From: Aequorivita sinensis
Lineage (GTDB): Bacteria > Bacteroidota > Bacteroidia > Flavobacteriales > Flavobacteriaceae
Length of the DNA stretch: 64,000 nucleotides
Assembly (NCBI RefSeq): GCF_006346335.1
Contig: NZ_VDMC01000008.1
Coordinates: 79,138-143,137, forward strand
Reading direction: 5' to 3'
Shown: piece after piece, positions 43,492-52,112 of the stretch
Layout of the letters: each line of letters opens with the position of its first letter
Position numbering within the stretch: position 1 is the stretch's first letter
The notes under the pieces: generated by a model
The model's database searches: none
The model's input: the letters and a program-made list of their open reading frames with translations, nothing else
Told to the model about the DNA's origin: nothing
Position numbers and translations under genes: made by a program

Positions 43492-45450
43492 TTGATAAGT
43501 AGAACTACTATAGATAATGTTTTTGAAGCTGCTCGAGTAGAGGAGGTAATTGGCGATTTTGTACAATTGAAAAAATCTGGTAGCAACTACAAAGGGCTTA
43601 GTCCGTTTACAGATGAGCGTTCACCAAGTTTTATGGTTAGTCCTGTTAAGCAAATATGGAAAGATTTTAGTAGTGGAAAAGGTGGAAATGTGGTGTCGTT
43701 TTTAATGGAACACGAACACTTTACCTATCCTGAGGCAATAAAATTTCTAGCTAAGAAATACGGAATTGAAATAGAAGAAACCGAGCAATCTAGCGAAGAG
43801 AAAGAACAAGCAAACGAACGTGAAAGTCTTTATTTAGTTAGTGAATTTGCTAAAAATTATTTTCATAATACCTTATTAAAAACCGAAGAAGGGAAAGCCA
43901 TCGGACTTTCATACTTTAAAGAAAGAGGGTTTACCGATGAAACGATTAAGAAATTTGAATTGGGTTACTCACCAGATTCTTGGGAAGCATTTACCAGTCA
44001 TGCAATTAAAAAAGGATATAAACTTGAATTCCTTGAGAAAACAGGTTTGTCTATTGTAAAAGGTGAAAAACAATTCGATCGCTTTAAGGGAAGAGTGATG
44101 TTCCCGATTTTGAGCATGAGCGGGCGTACTCTTGGTTTTGGAGGGCGTATTTTAACTTCAGATAAAAAAGCAGCAAAATATCTCAACTCTCCTGAAAGTG
44201 ACATTTACCATAAGAGCAAAGTTCTTTATGGGATTTTCAATGCAAAACAAAGCATATCAAAAGAAGATAATTGCTACTTAGTAGAAGGATATACCGATGT
44301 AATTCAGTTTCATCAAACAGGTATTCACAACGTAGTTTCTTCCTCTGGAACTGCTTTAACGCCAGAGCAAATTAGATTAATAAATAGGCTTACTCAAAAT
44401 ATTACGGTTCTATTTGATGGTGATGCCGCTGGACTTCGCGCGTCTTTACGAGGGATAGATTTGATTTTGGAGCAGGGAATGAATGTGAAAATCTGTACTT
44501 TTCCAGAAGGGGAAGATCCAGATAGCTTTTCACGGAAAAATTCTCTGGAAGACTTAAGCCTGTACCTGGAAGAAAACTCTAAGGACTTTATCACTTTTAA
44601 AGCTTCATTATTAGCAAAAGAAGCTAAAAACGACCCGATTAAAAAATCTGAAACCATACACGATATGGTTAACAGTATTGCTAAAATTCCAGATGTAATA
44701 AAACGCGAAATTTATATTAAGGAGTGTTCGCGTATCATGGATATTTCGGAAGAGGTGCTGTTTAATACCTTAGCCCAATTACTTCGAAAAGATAAAAAAG
44801 ATTCTTCAAAAAAAGCTGATGTAAAACAGGAAGCATTTCAAGTAGTTTCCTCTGAGAAAAAAGCCAAGAAAATAGATGTTCAATTTGAATTGGAGCAAAA
44901 AATCATCCAACTTCTTCTACTGTATGGCAATGTTGAAGAAGATTTTGAAGATTTAATACTTGAAGCTGATGAAAAAGGAGAAATTTCTTTAAAACCTGAA
45001 ATCCATAAAGCTCGAGTGTATGAAAAAATTTATCTTGACTTACAGGATGACGAAATTGAATTCACAAATCCTGAGTTTAAAAAGATATATTATGAAGTAG
45101 TAAATCGGTTTAATCAAAACCCTGAAGCCAAAGCAGAAACCTTTATTAACGATTTAGAACCAGAACTTGCAACCGCTGTAACGCATGTATTGATGGAAGA
45201 GGAACGCTATGAGCTTCACAATTGGGAGCGAATGGAGATTTATGTAAAAGGAAAAGATAAAACCATTGCCCAAATTGTAAGTGAGACCATCTTAAATTTA
45301 CGACGTCATTTAGTTTCTCAAAAGATAAATGACTTATCAGAAATGATGAAGGATAATGATAACCCTGAAAAAGAGTCAAGTTTACAGGAAATCGTGGATT
45401 ATCTTACCCTTAAAAAAGTGCTTTCAAATAAATTGAATAGGGTAGTGTAA
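43492..45450 (+). CDS. dnaG: DNA primase with zinc-less CHC2 domain
   Basis: Replicative primase of 652 residues. The N-terminal domain has the normal CHC2 layout but all four zinc ligands are replaced: in GLSPFTDERSPSF the usual Cys and His are Ser37 and Thr40, and in IWKDFSSGKGG the usual two Cys are Asp58 and Ser61. The rest is canonical: primase core, TOPRIM with LVEGYTDVIQF (near 265) and FDGDAAG (near 308), and a C-terminal helicase-binding part. Translation starts at TTG (43492) since the conserved TIDNVFEAARVEEVIGDFV lies directly behind it. The fold of the CHC2 domain is probably kept without metal. Confidence 0.95.
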   Translation: MISRTTIDNVFEAARVEEVIGDFVQLKKSGSNYKGLSPFTDERSPSFMVSPVKQIWKDFSSGKGGNVVSFLMEHEHFTYPEAIKFLAKKYGIEIEETEQSSEEKEQANERESLYLVSEFAKNYFHNTLLKTEEGKAIGLSYFKERGFTDETIKKFELGYSPDSWEAFTSHAIKKGYKLEFLEKTGLSIVKGEKQFDRFKGRVMFPILSMSGRTLGFGGRILTSDKKAAKYLNSPESDIYHKSKVLYGIFNAKQSISKEDNCYLVEGYTDVIQFHQTGIHNVVSSSGTALTPEQIRLINRLTQNITVLFDGDAAGLRASLRGIDLILEQGMNVKICTFPEGEDPDSFSRKNSLEDLSLYLEENSKDFITFKASLLAKEAKNDPIKKSETIHDMVNSIAKIPDVIKREIYIKECSRIMDISEEVLFNTLAQLLRKDKKDSSKKADVKQEAFQVVSSEKKAKKIDVQFELEQKIIQLLLLYGNVEEDFEDLILEADEKGEISLKPEIHKARVYEKIYLDLQDDEIEFTNPEFKKIYYEVVNRFNQNPEAKAETFINDLEPELATAVTHVLMEEERYELHNWERMEIYVKGKDKTIAQIVSETILNLRRHLVSQKINDLSEMMKDNDNPEKESSLQEIVDYLTLKKVLSNKLNRVV

Positions 45451-45582
45451 GCACATTTAATTTATCGATTTCATTTCCGAATACAACTCAAGTTTGAGAA
45501 TCAATAAATTGATATAATGTAGTTGAATATATAGTGTCTTCTGATTATTTCTAAGAATATCGAATGCTATATTAAAAAAACT

Positions 45583-46371
45583 TTAGAGTAACTCTTTTGG
45601 AATTTCACACACTGGAATCGGAACCATTTTATGTTTGTTGGCACGATTTAATCGCGTATAAATATCGTATACAGTTTTTTCTCTTCCGTTAAAATCGGCA
45701 CTAGATTTTCCTGCCTCTGTCATTTTCATTGCCCATTCCAATTCATCATAACTTGCACCTAGTTGGTCTTCATCGGATCTGCTATCCCCAAACAAACCAT
45801 CGGTAGGAGCGGCTTTCATTATAGAATCTGGAATATTTAAAACTTCGCCAAGCTTGTAAACTTCGCTTTTCATCAAATCTGCAATAGGGCTTAAATCTAC
45901 ACCACCATCACCGTATTTAGTGTAAAATCCTACACCAAAATCTTCAATTTTATTTCCCGTGCCAGCAACTAAATAACGATGTAAGCCTGCAAAATAGTAA
46001 AGCGTAGTCATTCTTAACCTCGCTCTAGTGTTTGCTAGGGAAAGATCGAGGAAACTATCGTCTTCAGTTTGGGGAACTTCTTTTTTGAATTCCTCAAATA
46101 CTGAAGTTAGATTTACCTCGGTATTACTAACATTTGAATAATTATCTTTTAGAAACTGGATGTGCTCTCTCCCACGACTCACTTGATTTGGAGCCTGATG
46201 AATAGGTAATTCTACACAAAGTGTCGGCAAACCTGTTTTTGCACATAATGTTGAAACAACAGCAGAATCAATTCCGCCGCTTATACCTAACACAAAACCA
46301 TCAGTTTTTGAATTTACGGCATAGTCTTTTAGCCAACTTACGATATATTCGATTACTTTCTCGGTTTGCAT
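45583..46371 (-). CDS. nadE: NH3-dependent NAD+ synthetase
   Basis: Last step of NAD synthesis: amidates nicotinate adenine dinucleotide, 262 residues. The ATP-pyrophosphatase P-loop SGGIDS is at 31-36; the substrate-binding segments GTGNKIEDFGVGFYTKYGDGGVD and LFGDSRSDEDQLG are present. There is no glutaminase domain, so ammonia is the nitrogen donor. It is divergent from gldB; nadE-gldB-gldC beside dnaG is a familiar order in flavobacteria. Confidence 0.95.
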   Translation of the reverse strand: MQTEKVIEYIVSWLKDYAVNSKTDGFVLGISGGIDSAVVSTLCAKTGLPTLCVELPIHQAPNQVSRGREHIQFLKDNYSNVSNTEVNLTSVFEEFKKEVPQTEDDSFLDLSLANTRARLRMTTLYYFAGLHRYLVAGTGNKIEDFGVGFYTKYGDGGVDLSPIADLMKSEVYKLGEVLNIPDSIMKAAPTDGLFGDSRSDEDQLGASYDELEWAMKMTEAGKSSADFNGREKTVYDIYTRLNRANKHKMVPIPVCEIPKELL

Positions 46372-46485
46372 TTTTTTGATATTTATAAAATTTATATTGA
46401 TTTAAGGCCTATTTATTTCCTTAGCAGAGGTGTAACTACATAAAACTTTTAAACCCTAAACTTTTAAACTCATTCAACAATAAGG

Positions 46486-46493
46486 TACCTTTG
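46486..46493 (+). promoter_or_regulatory. Candidate -7 box of gldB-gldC
   Basis: TACCTTTG, an exact TAnnTTTG match, 74 bases before the chosen gldB start. No clear -33 TTG. Confidence 0.45.
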
Positions 46494-46566
46494 CACGTCA
46501 AAAAGTTGATAAAGGTAAAATTAATTAAAATCAATGGCGTTAACCAATAGAAACATTTTTAATTCT

Positions 46567-47523
46567 ATGCGATATATTTTTCTACTTCTTTTTGGAGTTC
46601 TTTTGTTTTCGTGTAATAGCGATAGTAAGTTAGAAAAGGAAATTCAACAAATCCCGATGGATGTACAAATTGTACGTTTCGACAAGGAGTTTGCCGATGC
46701 CTCGCCTGCCGATTTACCAGTTTTAAAGCAGCGTTTTCCGGAGTTTTTCCCAGTGCAATATCACGATAGCATTTGGGTACAAAAATTAACCGATACCCTT
46801 CAAAATCAATTGGAAGATGAGGTTTTTAAGGTTTTTCCAGAAGCTCAACTTATAGAAGACGATATCATTCCGTTATTTCAGCATATAAAATATTATTTCC
46901 CACAGTTTTCGACTCCCTTGGTCGTTACAGTAACTTCCGATGTAGACTACAGAAATAAAGTTATTCTTGCCGATAGCATGTTAGTTCTTGCATTAGACAA
47001 TTATTTAGGTACTGAGCACGAGTTTTATGGAGGGATTGATAAATATATTAAAAAGGAAATGAAGCCTTCACAGCTCATTCAAGATGTAGCTGAAGTTTAT
47101 TCAAGAGAATATATTAAGCCACCTTCTAATTCCACATTCTTAGGACAAATTATTTACTATGGAAAAATGCAATATTTAAAAGATGTATGGCTTCCAAAAA
47201 CTTCAGATGCTGATAAAATGGGGTATTCTGAAGAAGAAATACAATGGTCTGAGGAAAATGAACTCTATATGTGGCGTTATTTTGTAGAAAATGAATTGCT
47301 CTATAGTACCGATCAAAGACTAGGTGCACGATTTATTAATCCGGCTCCTTTTTCTAAGTTTTATTTAGAAATAGATAATGACTCTCCAGGAATGTTAGGA
47401 CGATATATCGGCTGGCAAATAGTGCGCGCATATATGGATAATAATGATACAACTGTTCAGCAATTAATGATTACCGATGCTGACGAAATATTTAATAATT
47501 CAAAATACAAACCAAAGAAATAA
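46567..47523 (+). CDS. gldB: Gliding motility lipoprotein GldB
   Basis: Lipoprotein required for gliding in Flavobacterium johnsoniae, here 318 residues from the ATG at 46567. That start gives a standard lipoprotein signal MRYIFLLLFGVLLFSC with lipidated Cys16; the ATG at 46534 would add 11 residues. Conserved segments include IVRFDKEF near 33, LDNYLGTEHEFYGGIDKYI near 138 and GMLGRYIGWQIVRAYM near 275. It has a weak metallopeptidase-like (M90/DUF2268) look in the C-terminal half, but no HExxH is seen. Its stop shares one base with the gldC start. Confidence 0.92.
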   Translation: MRYIFLLLFGVLLFSCNSDSKLEKEIQQIPMDVQIVRFDKEFADASPADLPVLKQRFPEFFPVQYHDSIWVQKLTDTLQNQLEDEVFKVFPEAQLIEDDIIPLFQHIKYYFPQFSTPLVVTVTSDVDYRNKVILADSMLVLALDNYLGTEHEFYGGIDKYIKKEMKPSQLIQDVAEVYSREYIKPPSNSTFLGQIIYYGKMQYLKDVWLPKTSDADKMGYSEEEIQWSEENELYMWRYFVENELLYSTDQRLGARFINPAPFSKFYLEIDNDSPGMLGRYIGWQIVRAYMDNNDTTVQQLMITDADEIFNNSKYKPKK

Positions 47524-47864
47524 TGGCTGTAAAACACAATTCTGAAATAAGACTAAACGTTGGTTTAGACGAAAATAAAATCCCTGAAACTATACATTGG
47601 ACAGCCGAAGACGGCGGAGTTACAAATGAAGAATCGAAAGCTGTAATGCTGTCGGTTTGGGATCATAAAAACAAAGAGTCTTTGCGTATCGACCTATGGA
47701 CAAAAGAGATGCCAATGGATGAGATGAAAATTTTCTTCCATCAAACGTTAACCGCCATGGCTGATACTTTTCAACGTGCTACAAACGATGACAAAATGAG
47801 CGATACAATGCGTGACTTCTGCGATTATTTTGCAGAAAAATTAGAGCTTAAAAAAACAAAATAA
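47523..47864 (+). CDS. gldC: Gliding motility protein GldC
   Basis: Protein of 113 residues matching GldC, which is always found beside gldB and improves but is not strictly needed for gliding. No signal peptide or membrane helix; the sequence begins MAVKHNSEIRLNVGLDENKIPE and holds MPMDEMKIFFHQTL near 61. It starts at the TAATG overlap with gldB. Confidence 0.92.
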   Translation: MAVKHNSEIRLNVGLDENKIPETIHWTAEDGGVTNEESKAVMLSVWDHKNKESLRIDLWTKEMPMDEMKIFFHQTLTAMADTFQRATNDDKMSDTMRDFCDYFAEKLELKKTK

Positions 47865-47886
47865 GATTTAGTTTATAAGGCAAACC

Positions 47887-48768
47887 TTACTTTGTTTTTG
47901 CAGGGTATATGGTTTGCTTTATAAAATCTTTTGGGAATTCTTCGTCTCCTTCAAAACCTAATTCAATATCTCTACCATCGTGGGGTACGTGACTGGTTTT
48001 AAATAGGTAGTCCCATAAACTTAAACTGATTCCAAAATTTACACCGTATTGGTGATTTTCTGGCAGTTCTTTTGCGTGATGCCAAATGTGCATTTTTGGA
48101 TTGTTGAAAATATATTTTAACACACCGTAATCCCAGCCTAGGTTTGCGTGGTTTAAATGCCCAATAGTAAGAGCAGAAAAATGTACAATTGCTACAGATT
48201 GTACATCAAAACCACCAATAACTGCTAGAGGAATATATAGTAGAGACTTATACACTATGGGTTCCATCCAATGATATCGCAGATGTCCTGCAAATCCCAT
48301 TTCTTTTATTGAATGGTGTACTTTATGAAAGTTCCAAAGGAATGGAGAGTAATGAAGTAAACGATGCGTATTCCACTGTACAAAATCTGTAATTAAAAAG
48401 AATACAAGCAGGCCGAGTCCGAATGGGAGTGCATTTAAATCTAGAAGCTGAAAATCTGAAATCTTTAACCCTATTAAACTCAGTAAATCATTAAAAAGCT
48501 CAGCGGTTGCATTTGAAAGAAAAATAAGAACAATCAGATTTAATAAGAAAAAGTTGAAGAACATATAGAATGTGTCCATCCAAAAATCTTTTCTGAAGAT
48601 TTTCTGATCTTTTCTCCAAGGGAAAAGTAACTCCAATGCCCAAACTATTAAGGAGACAAGGATAAGTCCGTAGAAGTAGTTTTCCCAATGAAAATGAGTG
48701 ATTTCCTTCCACAAATAATTAAAGTATCCGTAGTAAGAATTCTTGAATATTTCTATGTATTTTTCCAT
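47887..48768 (-). CDS. Sterol desaturase/fatty acid hydroxylase family membrane protein
   Basis: Integral membrane di-iron oxygenase of 293 residues with about four to five transmembrane helices. The histidine clusters HRLLH (near 136), HKVHH (near 149) and HIWHH (near 230), with a further His at about 203-212, form the usual di-iron site. Family members hydroxylate or desaturate lipids; the substrate here is unknown (a flavobacterial lipid or carotenoid is a guess). It is convergent with gldC and stands alone, with the RAYT gene upstream. Confidence 0.88.
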   Translation of the reverse strand: MEKYIEIFKNSYYGYFNYLWKEITHFHWENYFYGLILVSLIVWALELLFPWRKDQKIFRKDFWMDTFYMFFNFFLLNLIVLIFLSNATAELFNDLLSLIGLKISDFQLLDLNALPFGLGLLVFFLITDFVQWNTHRLLHYSPFLWNFHKVHHSIKEMGFAGHLRYHWMEPIVYKSLLYIPLAVIGGFDVQSVAIVHFSALTIGHLNHANLGWDYGVLKYIFNNPKMHIWHHAKELPENHQYGVNFGISLSLWDYLFKTSHVPHDGRDIELGFEGDEEFPKDFIKQTIYPAKTK

Positions 48769-48822
48769 TGTTTATCTACGAAAGCTGACAGTTTTCTAAA
48801 GCGAAAAAGGTTTGAAATTGGT

Positions 48823-49374
48823 TTATTCTATTATAAAATCTAAATTTTCGTTTATTGGTTTTCTTTGTCTGTGTATAAGTTTGAAATTTTCAATATCGTT
48901 GAAAAAATCAATAACCTCTGTTCTTTTTAAAGCTGTTGGTTTTGGGGAGATTATTGAATTATATGAGCTGAATTTATAATTTTCAAAATTATCAATAATT
49001 CTGTGGTTTTCAGGATTTAAATGGATGTATAATATTAATTGCTTTAAATATTTTTCTTCAGAAATTCTTATTCTTTTAAATGGTCGTTGAAATAAACTCC
49101 CAACTCTTTCATATTTTTTATTGAATGCTTTTGAATATGCATTGAACATATTTGAAAAAGCTTGAGATGGTTTTTCTGCGTTTTCTTTAATTTGAATTAG
49201 TAAGTGAAAATGGTTTTTGAGAAGGCAATAGCAATAGATATCTGCAATAGGAAGAATGTATTTTCTAACTAATTTTAAAAAATAATAATAGTTTTCATCT
49301 TCTTTAAAAATATCTTGTTTATTATTCCCGCGATTGAAGATGTGATAGAAATATGTTTCTTCTAAAAAATCCAT
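48823..49374 (-). mobile_element. REP-associated tyrosine transposase (RAYT)
   Basis: Y1-transposase-fold protein of 183 residues, of the IS200-like/RAYT group. The HUH pair is His55/His57 in NHFHLLI, and the likely catalytic Tyr is Tyr80 in NMFNAYSKAFNKKYERVGSLF; the RAYT-typical tail FQRPFKRIRI and YIHLNPENH follow. All key residues are intact, and the frame is open, so it may be functional. No ISR/IS200 ends are seen. Directly upstream of its start lies a tandem array with ACCTGACAGGT palindromes, the expected substrate of such enzymes. RAYTs act as single-copy, host-domesticated genes that scatter REP sequences. Confidence 0.88.
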
Positions 49375-49380
49375 ATTTTA

Positions 49381-49770
49381 CGTGTTGAAACCTGACAGGT
49401 CTAGATTGTGAAATACAATTTACTGTTGAACTTACTAAATTAATTAATTATATCGGGTTCTGTATTAGATGCAAACCCAATAAGTTTTGCGTGTTTAAAC
49501 CTGACAGGTTTTTGAAACCTGTAAGGTTTGGTGTTTGAATTAAATTTTTTTATTGAGTTTGCTAAATTTAGTTATTATGTAAGATTTTGTTTTGGCTGCA
49601 AATTCAAAATATTTTGGATGTTTAGACCTGTCAGGTTTTTGAAACCTGACAGGTCTGGATTGTGATATACAATATTTTGTTGAACTCACTAAACTAAGTA
49701 ATTATATTGGTTCCTGAATTGGATGTGAATTCAACATGTTTTGCGTGTTTGAACCTGACAGGTCTCGAAT
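49381..49770. repeat. Tandem array with ACCTGACAGGT palindromes
   Basis: Four palindrome sites, ACCTGACAGGT at 49390-49400, 49499-49509 (plus an imperfect inverted partner ACCTGTAAGGT at about 49517-49527), ACCTGTCAGGT/ACCTGACAGGT at 49626-49654, and 49753-49763, recur at spacings of 109, 127 and 127 bases. The stretches between them are diverged copies of one unit: TTGTTGAACT(T/C)ACTAAA, AATTATAT-GG-TTC and a TTTTGCGTGTTT end. Positions 49499-49527 and 49626-49654 form head-to-tail pairs separated by TTTTGAA, like BIMEs. The array fills the gap between the RAYT start and the PNP stop. Confidence 0.85.
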
Positions 49771-49787
49771 AGGTATCGCACTTCAAC

Positions 49788-50606
49788 TTACAACTGCTTA
49801 ATTAACTCAGTAAATAATGTTATCATATCTGGTTCTGCTTTGTTGGCAGCAGCAATAATATCTGGAATGTTGACTGGTTTTAGATTGTCTGGATCACATT
49901 CGTCTGTTAAGACTGAAATGGCCGAAACTGGAAGTTGTAAATGGTTTGCAACAATTATTTCTGGCACAGTACTCATTCCAACGGCATCTGCGCCAATAAT
50001 TTTTAAATAGCGATATTCTGCTCGGGTTTCAAGTTGCGGGCCTACAACGCTGGCGTAAACGCCCTTGTGAAGCGTTATGTTGTTGTCTGTAGCAACTTGT
50101 TCAATAATTTTATTCATTTCTGCATCATAAGGGGCGCTCATATCTACAAAACGTTCGCCCATTTTTTCTACACCTCTAAAGGCTAGGGGAGAATCACCTT
50201 GTAAATTAATATGATCGTCTATAAGCATTATTTCTCCTTTGTTGAAGTTGAGATTAATTGCTCCCGCTGCATTGCTTACCAAAAGGCGCTTAATTCCTAA
50301 AAGATGCATAACTCTTACAGGGAAAGTTACATCGCGAAGTGTATAGCCTTCATAAACATGAAATCTACCCTGCATTACTACGATTTTTTTGCCTTCTAGT
50401 GTGCCGTAAATTAATTTTCCTTTGTGAAACTCTACAGTCGCAGTGGGGAAGTTAGGAATGTGATTGTAGCTAACTTCGGTAATTATATCTATTTTCTCAA
50501 CTATTTTCCCGAGACCAGTACCTAGTATTATTCCTATTTCTGGTTTTTCAAATCCGCGATTTTGAAGGTATTCTGCCGCTTCTTTTATAAATTTTGATAC
50601 GCTCAT
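49788..50606 (-). CDS. Purine-nucleoside phosphorylase
   Basis: Trimeric (class I) purine-nucleoside phosphorylase, 272 residues, splitting purine nucleosides with phosphate. Family segments: GIILGTGLGKI (25-35), GRFHVYEG, NAAGAIN, and MSTVPEIIVA. It is the last gene of a six-gene leftward operon containing arsenosugar genes; in that setting it may remove adenine from a 5-prime-modified (arsenic-bearing) adenosine produced by the radical SAM enzyme. A general salvage role is equally possible. Confidence 0.9.
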   Translation of the reverse strand: MSVSKFIKEAAEYLQNRGFEKPEIGIILGTGLGKIVEKIDIITEVSYNHIPNFPTATVEFHKGKLIYGTLEGKKIVVMQGRFHVYEGYTLRDVTFPVRVMHLLGIKRLLVSNAAGAINLNFNKGEIMLIDDHINLQGDSPLAFRGVEKMGERFVDMSAPYDAEMNKIIEQVATDNNITLHKGVYASVVGPQLETRAEYRYLKIIGADAVGMSTVPEIIVANHLQLPVSAISVLTDECDPDNLKPVNIPDIIAAANKAEPDMITLFTELIKQL

Positions 50607-50628
50607 ATCGTTACTTTTTATTGACTGT

Positions 50629-51321
50629 TTAAATAAAATTACTATCTAAATGAGGTGGTAAAAATTGCTGAAAAGCTTCTACATCTTTTATATCCTCGTA
50701 GTAATCAATATCATTTTTTTCATCTAATAAGGTGTACTTAAATTGTCTTAAATCGTTTAACGTTGATTTTAAAACACTATCAGTACCCCAAATTTTATTT
50801 TCAAAAACTTTGGTGTTGAGTTGTTTCATTCCTAATAGGTAATAGCCACCATCAGAGGCAGGGCCAATAACATAGGGTGATGTTTGCAGTGATACAAAAG
50901 CTGTTTCTAAATCTTGAGTACCCATGTCAAACATATCGCTTCCAATAATAATTACGCTTTCATAACCCATTGAAAATACATCTGAAAAAGCATTTTTCAT
51001 CCGCTCTCCTAATTCATTTCCAGATTGCAGTTTTTTTCTAAAGATATCTGGATTCCATAAATCGTTTCGATGAATATTTTCTGAATAAAAAACGAATTTA
51101 TCTACATTTAAATTTTCAGTAATTTCAGCAGTGTGCTTTAAAAGAAACTTATAGATTTCCAAAGCATTTTCATCCCCAATTGTTTTAGCTAAGCGTGTTT
51201 TTACCTTTCCTAATTCTGGATTTCGGGTAAAAATAATCAATGCACTTTTAGAAGTAGGGAAGTGAAAATCGGCAGCCATACTATTGGCATCGTCTGAAGT
51301 ATTTGGGTTAATTATTGCCAT
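50629..51321 (-). CDS. TIGR04282-family arsenosugar glycosyltransferase
   Basis: Protein of 230 residues related to the DUF2064/TIGR04282 transferases. The nucleotide-sugar-binding segment SALIIFTRNPELGKVKTRLAKT (about 25-46) and the acidic site IIGSDMFDMG (near 126) are present, as is GPASDGGYYLLGM near 153. In arsenosugar gene clusters this family is annotated as the glycosyltransferase that builds the sugar. The next gene (PNP) begins 22 bases after it. A short N-terminal extension (1-20) is of unclear status. Confidence 0.82.
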   Translation of the reverse strand: MAIINPNTSDDANSMAADFHFPTSKSALIIFTRNPELGKVKTRLAKTIGDENALEIYKFLLKHTAEITENLNVDKFVFYSENIHRNDLWNPDIFRKKLQSGNELGERMKNAFSDVFSMGYESVIIIGSDMFDMGTQDLETAFVSLQTSPYVIGPASDGGYYLLGMKQLNTKVFENKIWGTDSVLKSTLNDLRQFKYTLLDEKNDIDYYEDIKDVEAFQQFLPPHLDSNFI

Positions 51322-51352
51322 TTGTCAGTAGTCAAAATAGTTTTTTATCAGC

Positions 51353-51532
51353 TTAATTCTGCTTTTTTATTTTTTTAAACTGAAGGGAAATAATAAGCAA
51401 ACTTATGATAATTCCAAAGCCAGCCGCAAGATTTTGTTCCGAAGCAAAACTGTTCCAATTCACCATTCCTAAATTGATGCCTAATAGAATAAAAGCTCCA
51501 ATTAATAATAAAACGTTTTTATTTGATTTCAT
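51353..51532 (-). CDS. Small two-helix membrane protein in the arsenosugar operon
   Basis: A 59-residue frame, read leftward from ATG at 51532 to TAA at 51353, begins MKSNKNVLLLIGAFILLGIN. It has two transmembrane helices (about 7-24 and 38-52) and a basic tail ending KKIKKQN, which is the profile of a real small membrane protein. Gaps to its neighbours are 40 bases (to the rhodanese gene) and 31 bases (to the glycosyltransferase gene), fitting a place in the operon. No family is known to me. Confidence 0.7.
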   Translation of the reverse strand: MKSNKNVLLLIGAFILLGINLGMVNWNSFASEQNLAAGFGIIISLLIISLQFKKIKKQN

Positions 51533-51572
51533 TTTTATTCAATTATAATATAAATCCTGTGATGTTTAAGAT

Positions 51573-52076
51573 TTAGTAAACAGGATTGCCAGTTTTTAAA
51601 TAATGACTCCAACGTCTAGAAAATGTGTGGATATTTTCGGTTTCATTCCCTTTAGAATCAAGAACCGAATAGCCTTTATTTTTCCATTCAAAGATTCCAC
51701 CATAAAGGTTTTTTACATTTGAAAAGCCTACATCTTTTAATTTTTCACCAATTCTTTCAGAACGTATTCCAACCGAACAATAAACAACTATCTGTGTATC
51801 TCTATCTAAATTTTGAAGAAGCTTATCTTCCGATGAAAACTTTTCAAAACCGATGTTTTTTGCTGAAGTTATGTGACTTACATTAAATTCATTTGCTTCT
51901 CGTGTATCTAAAATAACTACTGAGTTTTCTATTAATAAACTCTGTAGTTCCTCAACAGAAATATAGGGGATACTACCTGAGTTGTTTTGTTGCAATAGAA
52001 TATCTAAACTTTTTTGAGTTTGACCGCTTGCAAGACTAAATCCGAAGAGGAAAAATACGAAAATGAAACTTTTCAT
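51573..52076 (-). CDS. Exported rhodanese domain protein
   Basis: Rhodanese-like sulfurtransferase domain behind a signal peptide, 167 residues from the ATG at 52076 (an ATG at 52109 in frame would add 11 residues and puts non-signal sequence first, but is not excluded as it follows the arsS stop by 3 bases). The active-site loop is VVYCSVGIRSERIG with Cys100, intact. The family moves sulfane sulfur or may act on arsenic-bound or selenium species; role in the arsenosugar operon is inferred from position only. Confidence 0.8.
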   Translation of the reverse strand: MKSFIFVFFLFGFSLASGQTQKSLDILLQQNNSGSIPYISVEELQSLLIENSVVILDTREANEFNVSHITSAKNIGFEKFSSEDKLLQNLDRDTQIVVYCSVGIRSERIGEKLKDVGFSNVKNLYGGIFEWKNKGYSVLDSKGNETENIHTFSRRWSHYLKTGNPVY

Positions 52077-52112
52077 AAATAAACTAACACCTGTGCTTAA
52101 CTGTTTCATTAT

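Noticed and set aside
45451..45582. Terminator between dnaG and nadE
   Set aside because: No stable stem with a T run was found on either strand.
49381..49770. CRISPR array
   Set aside because: The repeats are palindromes of 11 bases at spacings above 100, the spacers are diverged copies of one another, and no cas genes are near; it is a REP/BIME array.
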